A stretch of DNA of 64,000 nucleotides from Pomphorhynchus laevis (taxonomy: Eukaryota; Acanthocephala; Palaeacanthocephala; Echinorhynchida; Pomphorhynchidae). A program made the position numbers and the translations under genes. Shown here piece by piece: positions 31,091-42,449 of the stretch; positions within the stretch are counted from its first letter, which is position 1; each line of letters begins with the position of its first letter. The stretch spans positions 124,001-188,000 of the forward strand of contig WNNJ02000851.1 in assembly GCA_012934845.2 (NCBI GenBank). The letters are read 5' to 3'. The notes under the pieces were generated by a model. It worked only from the letters and a program-made list of their open reading frames with translations, made no database searches and was not told where the DNA came from.

Positions 31091-31365
31091 GTGTTTTTAA
31101 GCGAGACGAACCGAAGAATGTATTAGTATAATAAGTTGTGTGTTTAAGATTGATAAAGGAGTTTCGGTGTTCACTATATCGGCTGATCTGGCGATATAGT
31201 TAAGTATAGCCACGTACAACACGCTCTTCAAGGCCGATTAATTTAGCAATTTCTTCGATTGTATGTATTTAGGATTGTTGTTGTATTTAATATATTAATA
31301 ATAACCAAGAAAGTTGTGTGGTAAGTTGTTCAGAAATTATCTTGAACACTTATAACTTTTTCTTG

Positions 31366-31444
31366 ATAATCGCTCTTCTATAATCGTTCTTCTATAATCG
31401 TTCTTCTATAATCGATTAATCGCTTTTCTATAATCGTTCTTCTA
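31366..31444 (-). repeat. 14-bp tandem repeat, RLE-d 5' end
   Basis: Four to five copies of ATAATCGTTCTTCT (plus strand), one with CGCTCTTC and one interrupted by ATCGATTAATCG. The same unit stands at the RLE-l 5' end (47115-47167), although RLE-d and RLE-l proteins are different lineages. Confidence 0.85.
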
Positions 31445-31456
31445 AAATTTTTTTAA

Positions 31457-31636
31457 GGTCAATTTAATTTTTTTTTCTTAAAACCAATATTAATACAATT
31501 AAAAATTACAATCAAAAAGTTACCTGCAAATGGGCCCTAATATAAACATTAAATTTAAGACTTCATTAAAATCTCAGCTATCCGTAGCGGATCCACGACT
31601 AATTATCTCCGAATGGATTTGCTGTCCGTGCTCGAA
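31457..31636 (-). mobile_element. RLE-e, 180-bp 3' end of an RLE element
   Basis: Matches the RLE-a 3' end almost exactly: the last ~21 codons (stop at 31574-31576), the 3' UTR with hairpin (31519-31536, sense strand GGCCCATTTGCAGGTAAC) and an A-rich tail. The truncated 5' end meets the tail of RLE-f. The hairpin has one change in the stem (GGG to AGG). Confidence 0.82.
31519..31536 (-). other. RLE 3'-UTR hairpin, RLE-e
   Basis: Same position as in RLE-a, with one substitution in the 3' side of the stem. Confidence 0.65.
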
Positions 31637-31639
31637 TAA

Positions 31640-32157
31640 TAAAATTATTATTATTATTATTATTTTTTTTTATTTTTTTTAACTTTAATAACTTTATTGA
31701 AAAAGAAAAGTAAATTTTACAGAAATTAGGTTCCCGTCGCGCATTCGCAGACATAGTGAAGAAGACATAATTAGACTTCGAGCACAGCGCAAAACTCGCT
31801 GTGGTGGGTAGTCATAAGATTAATAGGTTTGGAACAGCTGGAACGTGGCGAGCGTAAGCATGCGGAAACTGATCGTGAGATTTCAAAACTGATGTCTCGT
31901 TTCATCTTTATGGCTAGATCAGGATAAGAACGCGTTGACCGATGCGTCAGTTTTGAAGCCGTGGTTTTGATTAATCTTTCCGCTTCAATGCCCATTCCTC
32001 CCGAAGTGGAGAAAATAAGAGGTATGAAAGACCCTCGTTCAACTAGCGCAATCCGTTCACTGTATTTGGCTTTCTTGCGACTCTCGTTGTATTCGAAAAC
32101 AGACTCAGGCTTCCTTGATATGTTCGATTGAGCAGGTGCAGCAAATACATTAACATC
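31640..32157 (-). mobile_element. RLE-f, 5'-truncated R2-group LINE
   Basis: Starts at the FDVNVFAAPAQS codons (the second acidic motif of the endonuclease) right after the RLE-g tail, and ends in an A-rich ATT tail near 31640. The 3' UTR holds only the first half of the family hairpin (GGTTCCCG on the plus strand at 31730) followed by unrelated bases. Confidence 0.75.
31771..32157 (-). pseudogene. RLE-f C-terminal fragment
   Basis: About 129 codons: DVNVFAAPAQS, YNESRKKAKYSERIALVERG, IFSTSGGMGIEAERL, the basic/hydrophobic MKRDISFEISRSVSACLRSPRS block, stop at 31771. Only the last part of the endonuclease is present. A separate lineage from its neighbours by sequence. Confidence 0.75.
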
Positions 32158-32160
32158 AAA

Positions 32161-32925
32161 ATTATTATTATTATTATTTTTTTTTTTTTTAAGAGAAAGA
32201 AAATTTATTATTACAAAATCGAAGAATTTTAATGTCGTGCTTCCGTAAACGGTGTTGCCGGAAATGAACGGCTAGATCTAGGAGCCCGAAGCGAGGCCGA
32301 GCATGAACGCATGATTGAGAAGGCAATACGTCTCTTCAAGCGAATGAGATTATCCGCGTAATACTGTGGATGTGCCTCGGATTTCTTGCGAGTGATTGAC
32401 CGCAACAGTGATACTGTGCTTGCACCCATGCCCGCTGATGTGGAAAAAACAAGGGGCATAAAACTACCATGCTCTACCAGTTCGATTCGCTCCCCGTATT
32501 TTGAAATCTTGCGTTTTTCGTTGAACTCGAAGGCGGAACGTGCACTACGATTTGCGTAAGATTGAGCAAGTGTTGAAAAAATCGTGACGTCACAGAACGT
32601 CCGCTCATATCGTTCCGCATGCAATCCAGAACATACAATATCTAGTCTTGCTTGTACATCTCTTGTGGTGCAAGAAGATTGAAAGGACATAGACTCGGGG
32701 ATTTGAGAAAGACGAGGTTCGATTCCCACACCGTGACATACTTCTGTTAATTCTTGGGCAATTATGTCCCTGATTGCGTTATGTCTGATTGTCGGTAAGC
32801 CTCCTCTGGCGCAAGAGAGTGCATGACCAACACCCATTAACTCTCCACAGACGCACTGTCGTTCTTCGGTCAGGGTTGACCATCCATATCGGCAGCGTAG
32901 AGCATCGATGAATTCCAAAGGACTA
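32161..32925 (-). mobile_element. RLE-g, 5'-truncated sibling of RLE-c
   Basis: Near-identical to the RLE-c 3' end (about 1% difference over ~700 bp, mostly single transitions), including the short 3' UTR and the A-rich ATT tail. The truncated 5' end (codons for SPLEFIDA) follows the RLE-h tail. Confidence 0.85.
32229..32925 (-). pseudogene. RLE-g zinc motif and endonuclease fragment
   Basis: Open from PLEFIDALRCRYGW to the TAA at 32229. Zinc motif CVCGELMGVGHALSC with the first Cys kept, IRHNAIRD, endonuclease ARLDIVCSGLHAER and FCDVTIFS, FNEKRKISKYGERI, STSAGMG, RLKRRIAFSIMRSCSASLRAPRS. RT is absent because of 5' truncation. Confidence 0.82.
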
Positions 32926-32930
32926 TTCAA

Positions 32931-35900
32931 AATTATTATTAATATTAATAATAATAATAATTTTTTTTGTTACTTTAGATCCACAAGGGAGGTACACAAC
33001 GTGCCGCCGTCTTCATCATTCCATCGGATCGCTCGAGCATTGTTCGACGGATTCGGGCTATCTGTAGCTTGGCGATTAGATGTCTTTTTGGATATTGTAT
33101 CAGCTTGATGGTTGTCTGCTGAGTATACGGGATGCCCCTTGCTGGATCGGAAGCCCCTTATGCACAAAGAGGATGCACGGCATATGGCTATACTCAATCT
33201 TGTTTTGATTCGCTGTATGTGTTGGCTGTACGAAATCTGATCGTTGTTTATTGACTTGAGTTGTGCGATCCGCTGCAAGGCCGAAAGTGCACATTTTCCC
33301 AGACCTCCAGACGCAGATAGGATGAAGGATATAAACGATCCCCTTTCGATTTAGGTGATTCTTTCAGAGTATTTTGAGCTCTTCCGGGCTTCGTGGTATG
33401 CAAAAGCGTTTTCTGCCGACGCGGAGTAGGAACCAGCATGGTTGTTAAAAACGGAAACGTCGAAGAACGTTCGCTGGAAGCGGTCTACTGATAGGCCCGT
33501 ACAGATTACATCTAGTCTTGCGTTGGTGTCGCAGCAAGTTGATGCCCTTTCGAGACACGAGGGATCATTGACTGCAGTTAGTGTGGGTTCGGTTGCAACC
33601 CCATAACAGACCGAACTAAGCTCGTCGGCGAGGATGTCGCGAATGATATTGTGTCGCACGATCTGGAAGCCTCCACGTTTACAAGAGAGCACGTGACTAA
33701 GGCTTGTTTCTTCTTTGCAGATACACAGGGCGGGCATGTCTGGTGGTTCAAATCCATAGCGCGTTGCGATGCCATCTTGAAATTCACTCGCAGAAAGGTG
33801 GTGGTGGAGCTCTTCAGAAGCACCAGCAGTGAGCCAGTTTGAGGAGCCGGGGTACTTGGCATATTCAAGTGCACGTTTGGTAATTTCGGGAACAAAACGA
33901 AGAGCTTGGTTAAGTCGGAGTGTGAATGCATCTTTGCGCGTCTTGGCGATTTGAGCTGCATAGGTTTGCTGTAACGACTTTAATCCCTCGCCCTTGAGCC
34001 CAAATGAATAAGTGGAGCACATATGCTCCGAGGCTTCGAGATCAGACTTAAAGGTAAATATAGGATCCATAATGTAAATGCCACCCATTTTAATAGAACT
34101 TGTCAATATGCTGTTGATTGGATCAGGCAGATCGTGTTTTGTAATTTGGGGCAGGATTTGATCGAGTAACATGCCGTGCAACGGATTAACGTTGGCAGCG
34201 GTGCAAGGCGTCGTTCTGAATAGAAAAGTCCATTTCCATTGCAGTGATTTGATAAGTCCTGTATAACCAACATGCGGATCCGCTGAGCAGACATCTGCAA
34301 GTCGGGAAACCAAATTTACAGCCGAAGAAATCTTTCGAGCGACAAACTGTGATAAACAATCTTCAGTACCGATGGCGGAACCAAGGATGTTGACAAAGTC
34401 ATTACGTATTGTAACGTACGGAAAGCTGTCAGAGATAAAACCGTGAGATCCGTCATGACGCTCTATATTATGTACCAAGATATTGGTTTTCGATGGATTT
34501 ACGTAATAGCCATATTGAGGCCCGCGCGTAGTCAAGATATGCCAAGCTGTTTTTAACGACGATAAGGAACCGACGAAGTTTGCGTCATCGGCGTACCATC
34601 GTTGCAGAGTGTCTGGGCATTTCGACTGTATGAGCTTGATTAGTGGAATCGAGGACATGGCAAAAACGGCCATTGCGAAGGGGTCTCCTTGAGTTACCCC
34701 CTCTCTTGAATAAATCGATTCATCTTCGATGACAAGCTGAGCGTCACCCGAATATATGTTGCGAAATGCGACGTTAAGAGCTGGGCAAATAAATTTCATA
34801 TTTGCCAGAGCGACTCGACGATTCAGGCGGTTAAAAGCGTTGCTAGCATCGATACACATAAGAGCGTTTTCGGAATTTTCATGAAATCGTTTGCGTAGTG
34901 AGTGAATGGCAAATTCGATGCCATTTCGTTGGGCGGCACACAACTGCGTAGTTCCGGCGGCTTCTTGAAGGTCAGATTTTATATGACGCAGGATTGTCCG
35001 TGAAATAATGCGTCTATCCACGTTTGAAATACCGATTGGACGTATACCACCGGATTTTTTCGGAATAGCGACCAGACGACCGGCAATGAATGCTTCCAAA
35101 CAACCGGTGGGCATCCGCTCCGTTGCGATACAAATGGCCAAGGAAGCAAGACTCTCCGCTAGCTTTTGTGAATGCATTCCGAAAGCGGTCAGCATACGTC
35201 TCCATAAAATCGCGTCCATGCCGGATGGTCCAGCCGAACCAAAAGTCGATTTCGCCGATCTTTGGATGTCTATCGCACAGATGGAAAGGAACATTGATGA
35301 GTGGTGAGACAGGGCACTGGGAAGCCTTTCTTGAAGCAGGGCATCGGGATCCGCATCGGTAGGCTCAGGATGAAGGGCTTCTAGGTGTTGTTTTACGGTT
35401 TTGTCTCCGATCAGGACGTGAGGTGATAGACAACCATTCGTTTCGTGGTCTTCAAGTAAATGAGTAGCCGCAGTTAGTTTGTTTTTACAGACAAGATGGC
35501 AATATTTTCTTTTCCAGTTGTTGCTAGAGCTGTTGCGGACGACTAACGTGCGTCGAGATTGTAGAATTTGGGCCTCCTTGTATAGCTCAAGAATTTCTCG
35601 ACATTTCCATAGACTGATTCGACGCTCCAAAGTTTTGCGAATCATTGCTGTTTTTCGAGTTTTAATCGGCTGCAGCACGCATCTCGCGAGGACGGTTGCG
35701 GCTTTTAGTGCATCAAAAGTTGGCGTGTCTTTCCCGTAAGTGGCCATATTGTATAGGTCGGTTAGTTGGTCAATAAACGCGTTACTGGCGTTGCATTTGG
35801 GAAGTTCTAAATTTTCGGGTTTCCAGTGAATTACTTTACCATATACGTAGTCTATCTGAATTTTGAAAGACGAGTTTATCGTAATAGGTCGGTCATTCGC

Positions 35901-35995
35901 TTGAGCAGTGTGTACGTTAAAGGACGAAACAATGTTGTTTTCACCGTTATTACGCATAATAATCATCAGACCTGTATTATTTATTTTTTTGAAGA
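32931..35995 (-). mobile_element. RLE-h, R2-group LINE lacking the Cys cluster
   Basis: Coding 35966-32970 with one stop. Truncated at the 5' side: it lacks the Cys cluster and starts just after the RLE-i tail, at TACAGGTCTGA. At the 3' side only an A8 run and ATT repeats follow the stop; the ~100-nt UTR with hairpin seen in its sibling (the chimeric copy at 18837-18990) is missing. Confidence 0.8.
32970..35966 (-). pseudogene. RLE-h polyprotein with a single in-frame TAA
   Basis: About 999 codons. No Cys cluster; begins near the variable linker before VIHWKPENLELPKCNASNAF. RT: GIRPIGISNVDRRII, IDASNAFNRLNRR, EGVTQGDPFAMAVFA, RWYADDANFVG. Then comes SSNWL (relatives GASSWL), the zinc motif CICKEETSLSHVLSC with IVRHNIIRD, the endonuclease ARLDVICTGLSVDR / FFDVSVFN and YHEARKSSKYSERI. 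TAA at 33353-33351 follows SERIT, and the same frame continues IERGSFISFILSASGG to the end. The stop falls after the endonuclease acidic residues. Confidence 0.86.
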
Positions 35996-38900
35996 GAAGA
36001 TTTATTCAAGAAAAAAAAAAGAAGTAAAATGTTCTACAAACTAGAAAAGTTTCTTGCACTGTCAAGCACATTGTCCCGACATATTACTCAACGGAGTGCA
36101 GCAGACTTGTAATGATGCTGCTCTTGCTAGCGCTAGTCCCGTTTTGATCCTCAAATCACGCATGCATTCGTTGTATGGCCGAGTAGATTTTATAGATTGA
36201 CGCCTGCATATTTGTCGTAGCACCTTTGAAGCTATTTCACCAGCTCCACCGTTAGCTGCAAAAATTATAGGAAAAAAACAAGCTCTTTCAAATCGTGATA
36301 TACGTTCACCGTATTTTCCGATTTTCCTTTGTTCGTGGTAGTGAAAGTGATTTTGTGGCATTGATGTTGAGTAGGACGAAGCAAGGTGATTGTAAACGCA
36401 AATGTCCAATAGGGACCGCTCCGAAATACTAAACAACCCATAGCAAGAAATATCTACTCTAGCGTTATGTTCCCTGGCTGTCGAATTTGTTGCGAATGTT
36501 ACTCCGTCTGGAAGCGGTTGCAGTGTAGGTTCAAGAGAAACGGGGTCGCAAATCCCTTTTAGCTCTTTTACAATTAGATCCCGAAGGAAGTTGTGTCGTA
36601 TTATTGGCATACCACCGACCTTACATGAAAGAGAGTGACGGAGCTCAAACTTTGAACCGCATAAACATTGATCTGGTTGTTTCGGAGGCGTCCAACCATA
36701 TCTTGTCGCTAGAGCGTCTTGAAATTGGAGCTTTGAGAGTCGATAACCATATGCTTCCATCGGTTTTGCAGACAACCATGTTGACGCACCACACGTAGCA
36801 GCAAATTTTAAAGCTTTTATAATATTGCTATCTTCCAATGTTTGTAATTTAATATTCCAAAAATTATTTCGTTGATTGTGAATATCCAAAGCGATTTGTT
36901 GCTGCTGTTGGGCCAACAAGGGGCCAAATGATGCATTGATCAGCGGTTGACACATTCGGCGCGAATTTTCGAATTCCACATCAGATCCATCTTAAGGCAG
37001 AAAAATTCCCAAACCACCATACCGCAAAGGGATATTTAATATTGTTTTAAATCGATCTATATCGACGACGCCAGTTATCTTGGGAACAAGGCAGGATACT
37101 ATGATTTTCGACAAGTTTGCGAATGCTTCTGAATAGACATGTATAGTTCGTTGTATGAAGTTCCAGCTGTACTGTAGTGCTTGAGTCAGAGCGACGTAAG
37201 CCAAGTGAGGATCTTCGTCGGCTACTAGTATCAACCTCTCTATGCAAGTAGACCATTCATCTATTTTCCTTTTTATAAACATATTTGTATATGATTTTGT
37301 ACCAATAGCTGAACCTAGTATCTCAATTCCATCAGTATTAATGCATAGGTTAGATTCTACGAAAATCGATCGGGCAACGCTAAGTATCTTATCGTGTACC
37401 AACATTCGGCACTTTTCTTCATTAAGATAAAATCCAAAATCAGGACCGACTCGACGCACAGTATCCCAAATCGTCTTAAGGTCCTTCACACTTCCGATAA
37501 TGTTAGAGTCATCCGCATACCAGCGATGTACAGTATTCGGGGCAGCCTTTGAAAGAACATTAATCAAGGGAAGAGACGCCGCGGCAAACGCAATCATGGA
37601 AAGCGGGTCACCTTGAGTGAATCCCTCTGATGATTCTAAAAAATCATTGTCGACAGTTAGTATATTAGGGCATTTGTAGATATTTCGTAGTATAGTGGAT
37701 AAAGAAGGACATATGAACTCTACATTGTTCAAAGCGACTAAACGATTTATGTGATTAAAAGCGTTGGATGCATCTAGTTGTAATATGCACAAGTCATCGC
37801 TACTATCAAAGAGTTCTCTTGTGGAATGAATTGCCATCTCAATACCACATCGTTGGCCAGAGCATAATTGAACACAACCAGCCACTTTCTGGATATCTTC
37901 CGAAATTATTTTCGCCACAACTTTGCCTACTATTCTTCGAGAGACTTCACCTACTCCAATCGGTCGTACTCCTGGATTTTTATCTAGTGGAATTAGACGG
38001 CTTACTGTAAAGGCCTCAATGTCGCCGGGATTCAATTCGATGGTCGCTATAGTTATTGCGAAGTTGGCTAAGGATTCAGCAAGCCCATTAGAACTTTGAC
38101 CAAAAGAGCATATCATACTCTTCCATGAAGATGCATTTACTCCAGAAGGCCCTGCTGCACCACGTGTAGATCTAGCGGCAGAACGAATATCTTCAGCATC
38201 TATTTTTAGGAAGCGAACAGGATGATGATCAGCAATGTTATCCAGTGGAGCTCTGAGTAAGACGTGTTTATTCGCAGGAATTGAATCAGGATGTAATTCC
38301 AACAATTTCTCCTTTACTAATTGACCGCTTGGCAAAGTGTCTTTAAGTCTGAACACCTGGTGCGATTTATTGGGATCTTTTAGTACTTGAATTGCGGCGT
38401 GTGTTTTTCCCGTTGTTAACAGTTTACTAAATAAGTTTATCCAGTTTTGATTCTTTTTTATTATTGGTAAACGATCGCGTGCCTCAGATTGAAGAATTCT
38501 TCCCTCAACTAGTAGTTCGGATATTCGGTTCTCTTTCCAGAGTAATATTCGTCTTGTAAGTATTGATCTTATTGCGCTAGTCTTCCTTGTTGTTGTTTTT
38601 TGAAGCATAAGTTGACATATAACGGTTATCTTCATCAGGAGATACCTCATTTTAGAGTGATCAGAGTTAATGGCGGAGTAACATTCCGATAGTATGTCTA
38701 TGAAACTTGAACTTGTGTTGCATTTTGGTAAGTTGAACAAGTTGGGTATCCACTTTACAACTTCATAGTATGTAGATTCAATGATCGATGCGTGCTGCGA
38801 TATGTTATTTGATGTTTCGATTATGTTTGTGTTAACCGATCCATTACAAGTTGAATTATCGATTAAACATGATTGTTTAACCACATTGTCAACTACATAC

Positions 38901-39195
38901 AGAGAAGCGGTATTTCCACAATTTCGTGCTGAACAGTTGACGCAAGGTTGTTTTAGACGGGCACATTTGCATGACTTACAAACAGCAGCTTGACCGTTGC
39001 AGGAACAACATTTTGAAATACCTGCAGGAATTCCTTTCGGCATAATTTGTGTTGGATGTAATTGTTGTATTGTATGTTATTTTATTGTAATTTGATCTTT
39101 TTGAGTTGCCGATTGTAGAATTTCTCTTGAAATTGTTTGTAATTTGTGTATGTTATTTTATTGTAATTTGCTAGAACAGTTATAAATTTTCTTCA
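35996..39195 (-). mobile_element. RLE-i, full-length R2-group LINE
   Basis: 5' end after the RLE-j tail at TACAGGTCTGAAG; the leader AAAATTTATAACTGTTCTAG is shared with RLE-l. 5' UTR repeats of the GTATGTTATTTTATTGT type (39071-39160). Coding 39043-36062, short 3' UTR without the GGCCC hairpin, A-rich tail. Confidence 0.85.
36062..39043 (-). pseudogene. RLE-i polyprotein with a single in-frame TAA
   Basis: About 994 codons from ATG (MPKGIPAGISKCCSC). Cys cluster at residues ~12-46. RT: GVRPIGVGEVSRRIV, LDASNAFNHINRL, EGFTQGDPLSMIAFA, RWYADDSNIIG. TAA at 36994-36992 after GGLGIFLP, and the same frame continues DGSDVEFENSRRM. Zinc motif CLCGSKFELRHSLSC with IIRHNFLRD; endonuclease ARVDISCYGLFS / LLDICVYN; YHEQRKIGKYGERI. 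The stop separates RT from the zinc motif and endonuclease. Confidence 0.87.
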
Positions 39196-39242
39196 GACCT
39201 GTATTAATAATTTTTTTTAATATATTATTAATTACAACATAT

Positions 39243-39260
39243 GGTTCCCTCAAATGGGCC
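39243..39260 (-). other. RLE 3'-UTR hairpin, RLE-j
   Basis: Sense strand GGCCCATTTGAGGGAACC, 33 nt after the stop. The only change is in the loop-closing position (C to A), and the stem is kept. Confidence 0.7.
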
Positions 39261-39292
39261 AATATACATTTAACATTGTTATGTATTATTAT

Positions 39293-42200
39293 TTATTCTA
39301 AAACATTAGAATCATCCATCCGTTCGGATCCACGACTATATGGGTGACCCCTAGTCGACCGGCACCCTCTGATTGCATGTGAGGCAGCACGACACAGCAG
39401 CAAACTTATGGACCTTCTGAGGCCACACAGGCATTCAGCATAGCTTTTATTCCCACGTGATGAACGCAATCGAGCAATTGTCCTGAGCAAAACCATAGCG
39501 TCGGGTCCCGCAGCACCAGAAACCGTGAACACCAGCGGCATAAATCTACTCCTTTCGATATCGATGATACGTTCCGCGTATTTTGATCTTTTTCTCGCTT
39601 CATGAAAATCAAATGCAGCTTTTCTCGTAGACGCACACGATGGAGCAAAATGGTTGAAAACCGTAACGTCAAAGAACGTTCGCTCATATCTGGCGTCAGA
39701 AAGCCCAATGCAGACGATGTCGAGTCGCGCGTCGTCACTTCGACAAGTGACCCGATGATCAAAACAGTGATCACTATCTACCCGTTGTAATATCGGTTCG
39801 ACACCAACCCCAGTACACACCTGTGATATTTCGGTGGCCAAGAAATCGCGTAAGGCGTTATGCCTTGTTATTACAACACCTCCTCGCTTGCACGAAAGCA
39901 AATGTGAGAGTTTCGCATCATCACCACACACACACTTGTCCTTGGGAATCCCGATAGGGTCAAAGCCATATCGCAACGCAAGAGCATCTCTGAATTCATG
40001 TGGACACAAATGACTGAATTCAGCTTTCACTGGAACTGCACTAATCCAAGAGGAAGCACCCTGTCCCAGTGCAAATTCCAGGGCTTGATGCATTGAGGCG
40101 GGTAAGATTGATCGAATGTATGCCAAACGCTCATCCATAACTTTTTGTCGTTCTTGATTCAACTCTTTTGTCAAGTTATTCTGAGCATCCCTGAGAAGAT
40201 CACCTTGTAGCCCACTATCAAATGTTTTACAAAATTTTTTCGAGCTTTCGAACTCGGTCAAAGCTGCGCTTACTGGATCAACAATGCCCATTCCACCCTT
40301 TGAAATTGGTGACGAAATCAACGCGTGCATAACTGAGTTTAGATCTTGATCGAAAAGTGAGGGAGCCAAACCACTGAATATAGTATCCCGTAAGGACAAA
40401 TACAGATCCGTTTCACTTGGTGTCGATCTCATAAAGTGTGTCCATTTCCATTGTATTGACTTATTGAATCCTGAGAAAGCAGCATGGGGATCAAATCGTG
40501 ATACAGTAGATATACGAGAAACAAGCTCAGTCCACTTTAATATTTTAATTTTTGTAATTTCCTTTACAAATTCGCCTGAGCCAATTGGCGCACCAAGCAC
40601 CTCGATGCCATCGAACCGTGTCTCAATGTCTGCGGGAAGTGGATACACCCCTTCGGATTGCGGATGAAGGAGCATCTTGGTTTTGCTAGGGTTCACATTA
40701 TATCCGAATTTTGGTCCTTGGATTTGGAGAAGTTGCCATACACGCAACAGATCCTCAGGCAAACCTACAAAATTCGCATCGTCAGCAAACCAACGCTGAA
40801 CAATGTTTGGCACGACTTGCTTGATCATACTTATCAATGGTAAGGATGCCATTGCGAAGGCAGCCATGGCTAAGGGATCTCCCTGGGTTACTCCCTCGCA
40901 CGATGCTAAAGATCCACCACCAAGTACCAGTTCTGCGTCGCCCGCATAAATGTTAGATAAGGACTGTGCTAGCCCAGGGCAAGTGTGTTTGATATTGTGT
41001 AGCATAACATTTCGATTGACAGAGTTGAACGCATTCTTAGCGTCGACAGCGAGAAGTCCATAGCTCTGGTTAGAAGAATACGTATCGTGAAGCGAGTGAA
41101 TCGCAAAATCGATCCCATTTCGCTGGGATGCGCAAAGTTGGACAATCCCGGCTACGTCTTGAAGATCATCTTTGACGCAGGACAATATGGTTTTACTGAC
41201 AATGCGGCGAACAACCTCTGATACACCAATCGGTCTAATTTTCCCATTATTCTTTGGTATTGATATCAACCGGCAAGCAGTAAACGCCTCTAACATCCGA
41301 GGGCTGAGTTGAATAGTGTTAAGGCTCACTGCAAAATTTGCCAAAGCATCCGCTAGAGCCTTGGAATGCACGGAGAAGCTATTCAAGAGTTGTCTCCAAG
41401 CCATCGCATCCAGCCCTGATGGGCCAGCTCCACCTGAGGTTTTGTTGGCCGCTCGGATGATAGCTTCCCCATCTATGACAGAGAAGAGCGAAGAATGATG
41501 CTCTCTAACATTCGGCAAATCTCGTTGTAATAAAGCGGACGCATCAGCATCTGCGGCTGTTGGGTGTAGATTCTGCAGGTGTTCACGTACAGTCAAACCA
41601 TCGACAATCGAATCAGGATCTAGAATGCTCGACTGTTGGTTCTCTTCTAATATGACAGTCGCCGCTGACAGCTTTCCACTTGTGACCAACTTGACATAGC
41701 GCTTTATCCAATCGTCAGTACGTGTGCTCGAACGCATAGGCATGCAACGTCGCTGTAATATTCTTGCTTCATTGAAAACATCGACGAATCTGCCATTTTT
41801 CCATAGTCTGATTCTGCGCTCCAGTGCTTTTCGGATCTCGGACACCTTTCTAGATGGAAGACGTTGCAAAACGCACCGGGACAAAATAGTGGCCTTTTTA
41901 AGTGCAAACATATCATGGTTATCAGCTTCGGCTGCAATCTGATAGAGGCTAGCAAGCATTTCAACGAATTCATTCGACGCAGCACATCTTGGGAGTCGCA
42001 TCGCACTAGGCCTCCATTGTATCACCACATCATAAATCGCCTGAAGTGAAAGAGACTGCCTATCAACAGGGTCGTGCAAGTTATCTACAATTGGATTATC
42101 AGTTGTCCGTGTACTGCCACTATCAGTAAGGGGATTCAAATCCGCAACTCTACCTACTGGTTCAGCAGCAGAGGTTAAACACACTGTCTGAGGTCCAATA

Positions 42201-42340
42201 TGCACGCTATTGTTACATGCAGGTGCACGGCAATTAACGCAAGGAGCTCCTGCCTTCGCACATTTGCAACCTTTGCACTTTGCTGATGGACCATTACATC
42301 CACAGCATAGCCTCTGGTTAGACGGTATTCCTTTGGGCAT
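39293..42340 (-). CDS. RLE-j polyprotein: Cys cluster, RT, zinc motif, restriction-like endonuclease
   Basis: 1,015 codons from ATG, no breaks. Cys cluster at residues 12-43. RT fingers KIRPIGVSEVVRRIV (~367-381); motif A AVDAKNAFN with Asp433; motif B EGVTQGDPLAM (~482-492); motif C FADD at 518-521; YNVNPSKTKMLLH and LGAPIGSGEF follow. GASSWIS, then the zinc motif C-x-C-x6-H-x3-C (CVCGDDAKLSHLLSC) with ITRHNALRD. Endonuclease ARLDIVCIGLSD and FFDVTVFN, then FHEARKRSKYAERI, matching the RPD / D-V / K-x2-KY order of R2-type endonucleases. Expected to nick DNA and prime reverse transcription at the nick. Confidence 0.92.
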   Translation of the reverse strand: MPKGIPSNQRLCCGCNGPSAKCKGCKCAKAGAPCVNCRAPACNNSVHIGPQTVCLTSAAEPVGRVADLNPLTDSGSTRTTDNPIVDNLHDPVDRQSLSLQAIYDVVIQWRPSAMRLPRCAASNEFVEMLASLYQIAAEADNHDMFALKKATILSRCVLQRLPSRKVSEIRKALERRIRLWKNGRFVDVFNEARILQRRCMPMRSSTRTDDWIKRYVKLVTSGKLSAATVILEENQQSSILDPDSIVDGLTVREHLQNLHPTAADADASALLQRDLPNVREHHSSLFSVIDGEAIIRAANKTSGGAGPSGLDAMAWRQLLNSFSVHSKALADALANFAVSLNTIQLSPRMLEAFTACRLISIPKNNGKIRPIGVSEVVRRIVSKTILSCVKDDLQDVAGIVQLCASQRNGIDFAIHSLHDTYSSNQSYGLLAVDAKNAFNSVNRNVMLHNIKHTCPGLAQSLSNIYAGDAELVLGGGSLASCEGVTQGDPLAMAAFAMASLPLISMIKQVVPNIVQRWFADDANFVGLPEDLLRVWQLLQIQGPKFGYNVNPSKTKMLLHPQSEGVYPLPADIETRFDGIEVLGAPIGSGEFVKEITKIKILKWTELVSRISTVSRFDPHAAFSGFNKSIQWKWTHFMRSTPSETDLYLSLRDTIFSGLAPSLFDQDLNSVMHALISSPISKGGMGIVDPVSAALTEFESSKKFCKTFDSGLQGDLLRDAQNNLTKELNQERQKVMDERLAYIRSILPASMHQALEFALGQGASSWISAVPVKAEFSHLCPHEFRDALALRYGFDPIGIPKDKCVCGDDAKLSHLLSCKRGGVVITRHNALRDFLATEISQVCTGVGVEPILQRVDSDHCFDHRVTCRSDDARLDIVCIGLSDARYERTFFDVTVFNHFAPSCASTRKAAFDFHEARKRSKYAERIIDIERSRFMPLVFTVSGAAGPDAMVLLRTIARLRSSRGNKSYAECLCGLRRSISLLLCRAASHAIRGCRSTRGHPYSRGSERMDDSNVLE

Positions 42341-42449
42341 ACAAGGCGACGTTCAATTGTTAGTTTCGATTGTCTTTGTGTCACAAAGTAAGTTGTAATC
42401 TTCCGCGCGAGTGCTCAACCCGGGAGGTACCCTGGGTGTACGACCTTAC

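Larger units (their letters stand above)
27830..31456 (-). mobile_element. RLE-d, full-length R2-group LINE
   Basis: Begins at about 31456 with GACCTTAAAAAAATTTT, followed by 14-bp repeats (31366-31444) and a ~270-nt 5' UTR. Coding runs 31090-27935 with one stop. The 3' UTR is ~95 nt with the hairpin at 27864-27881 and an A-rich AATAATAAT tail that meets the RLE-c 5' UTR. Confidence 0.85.
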
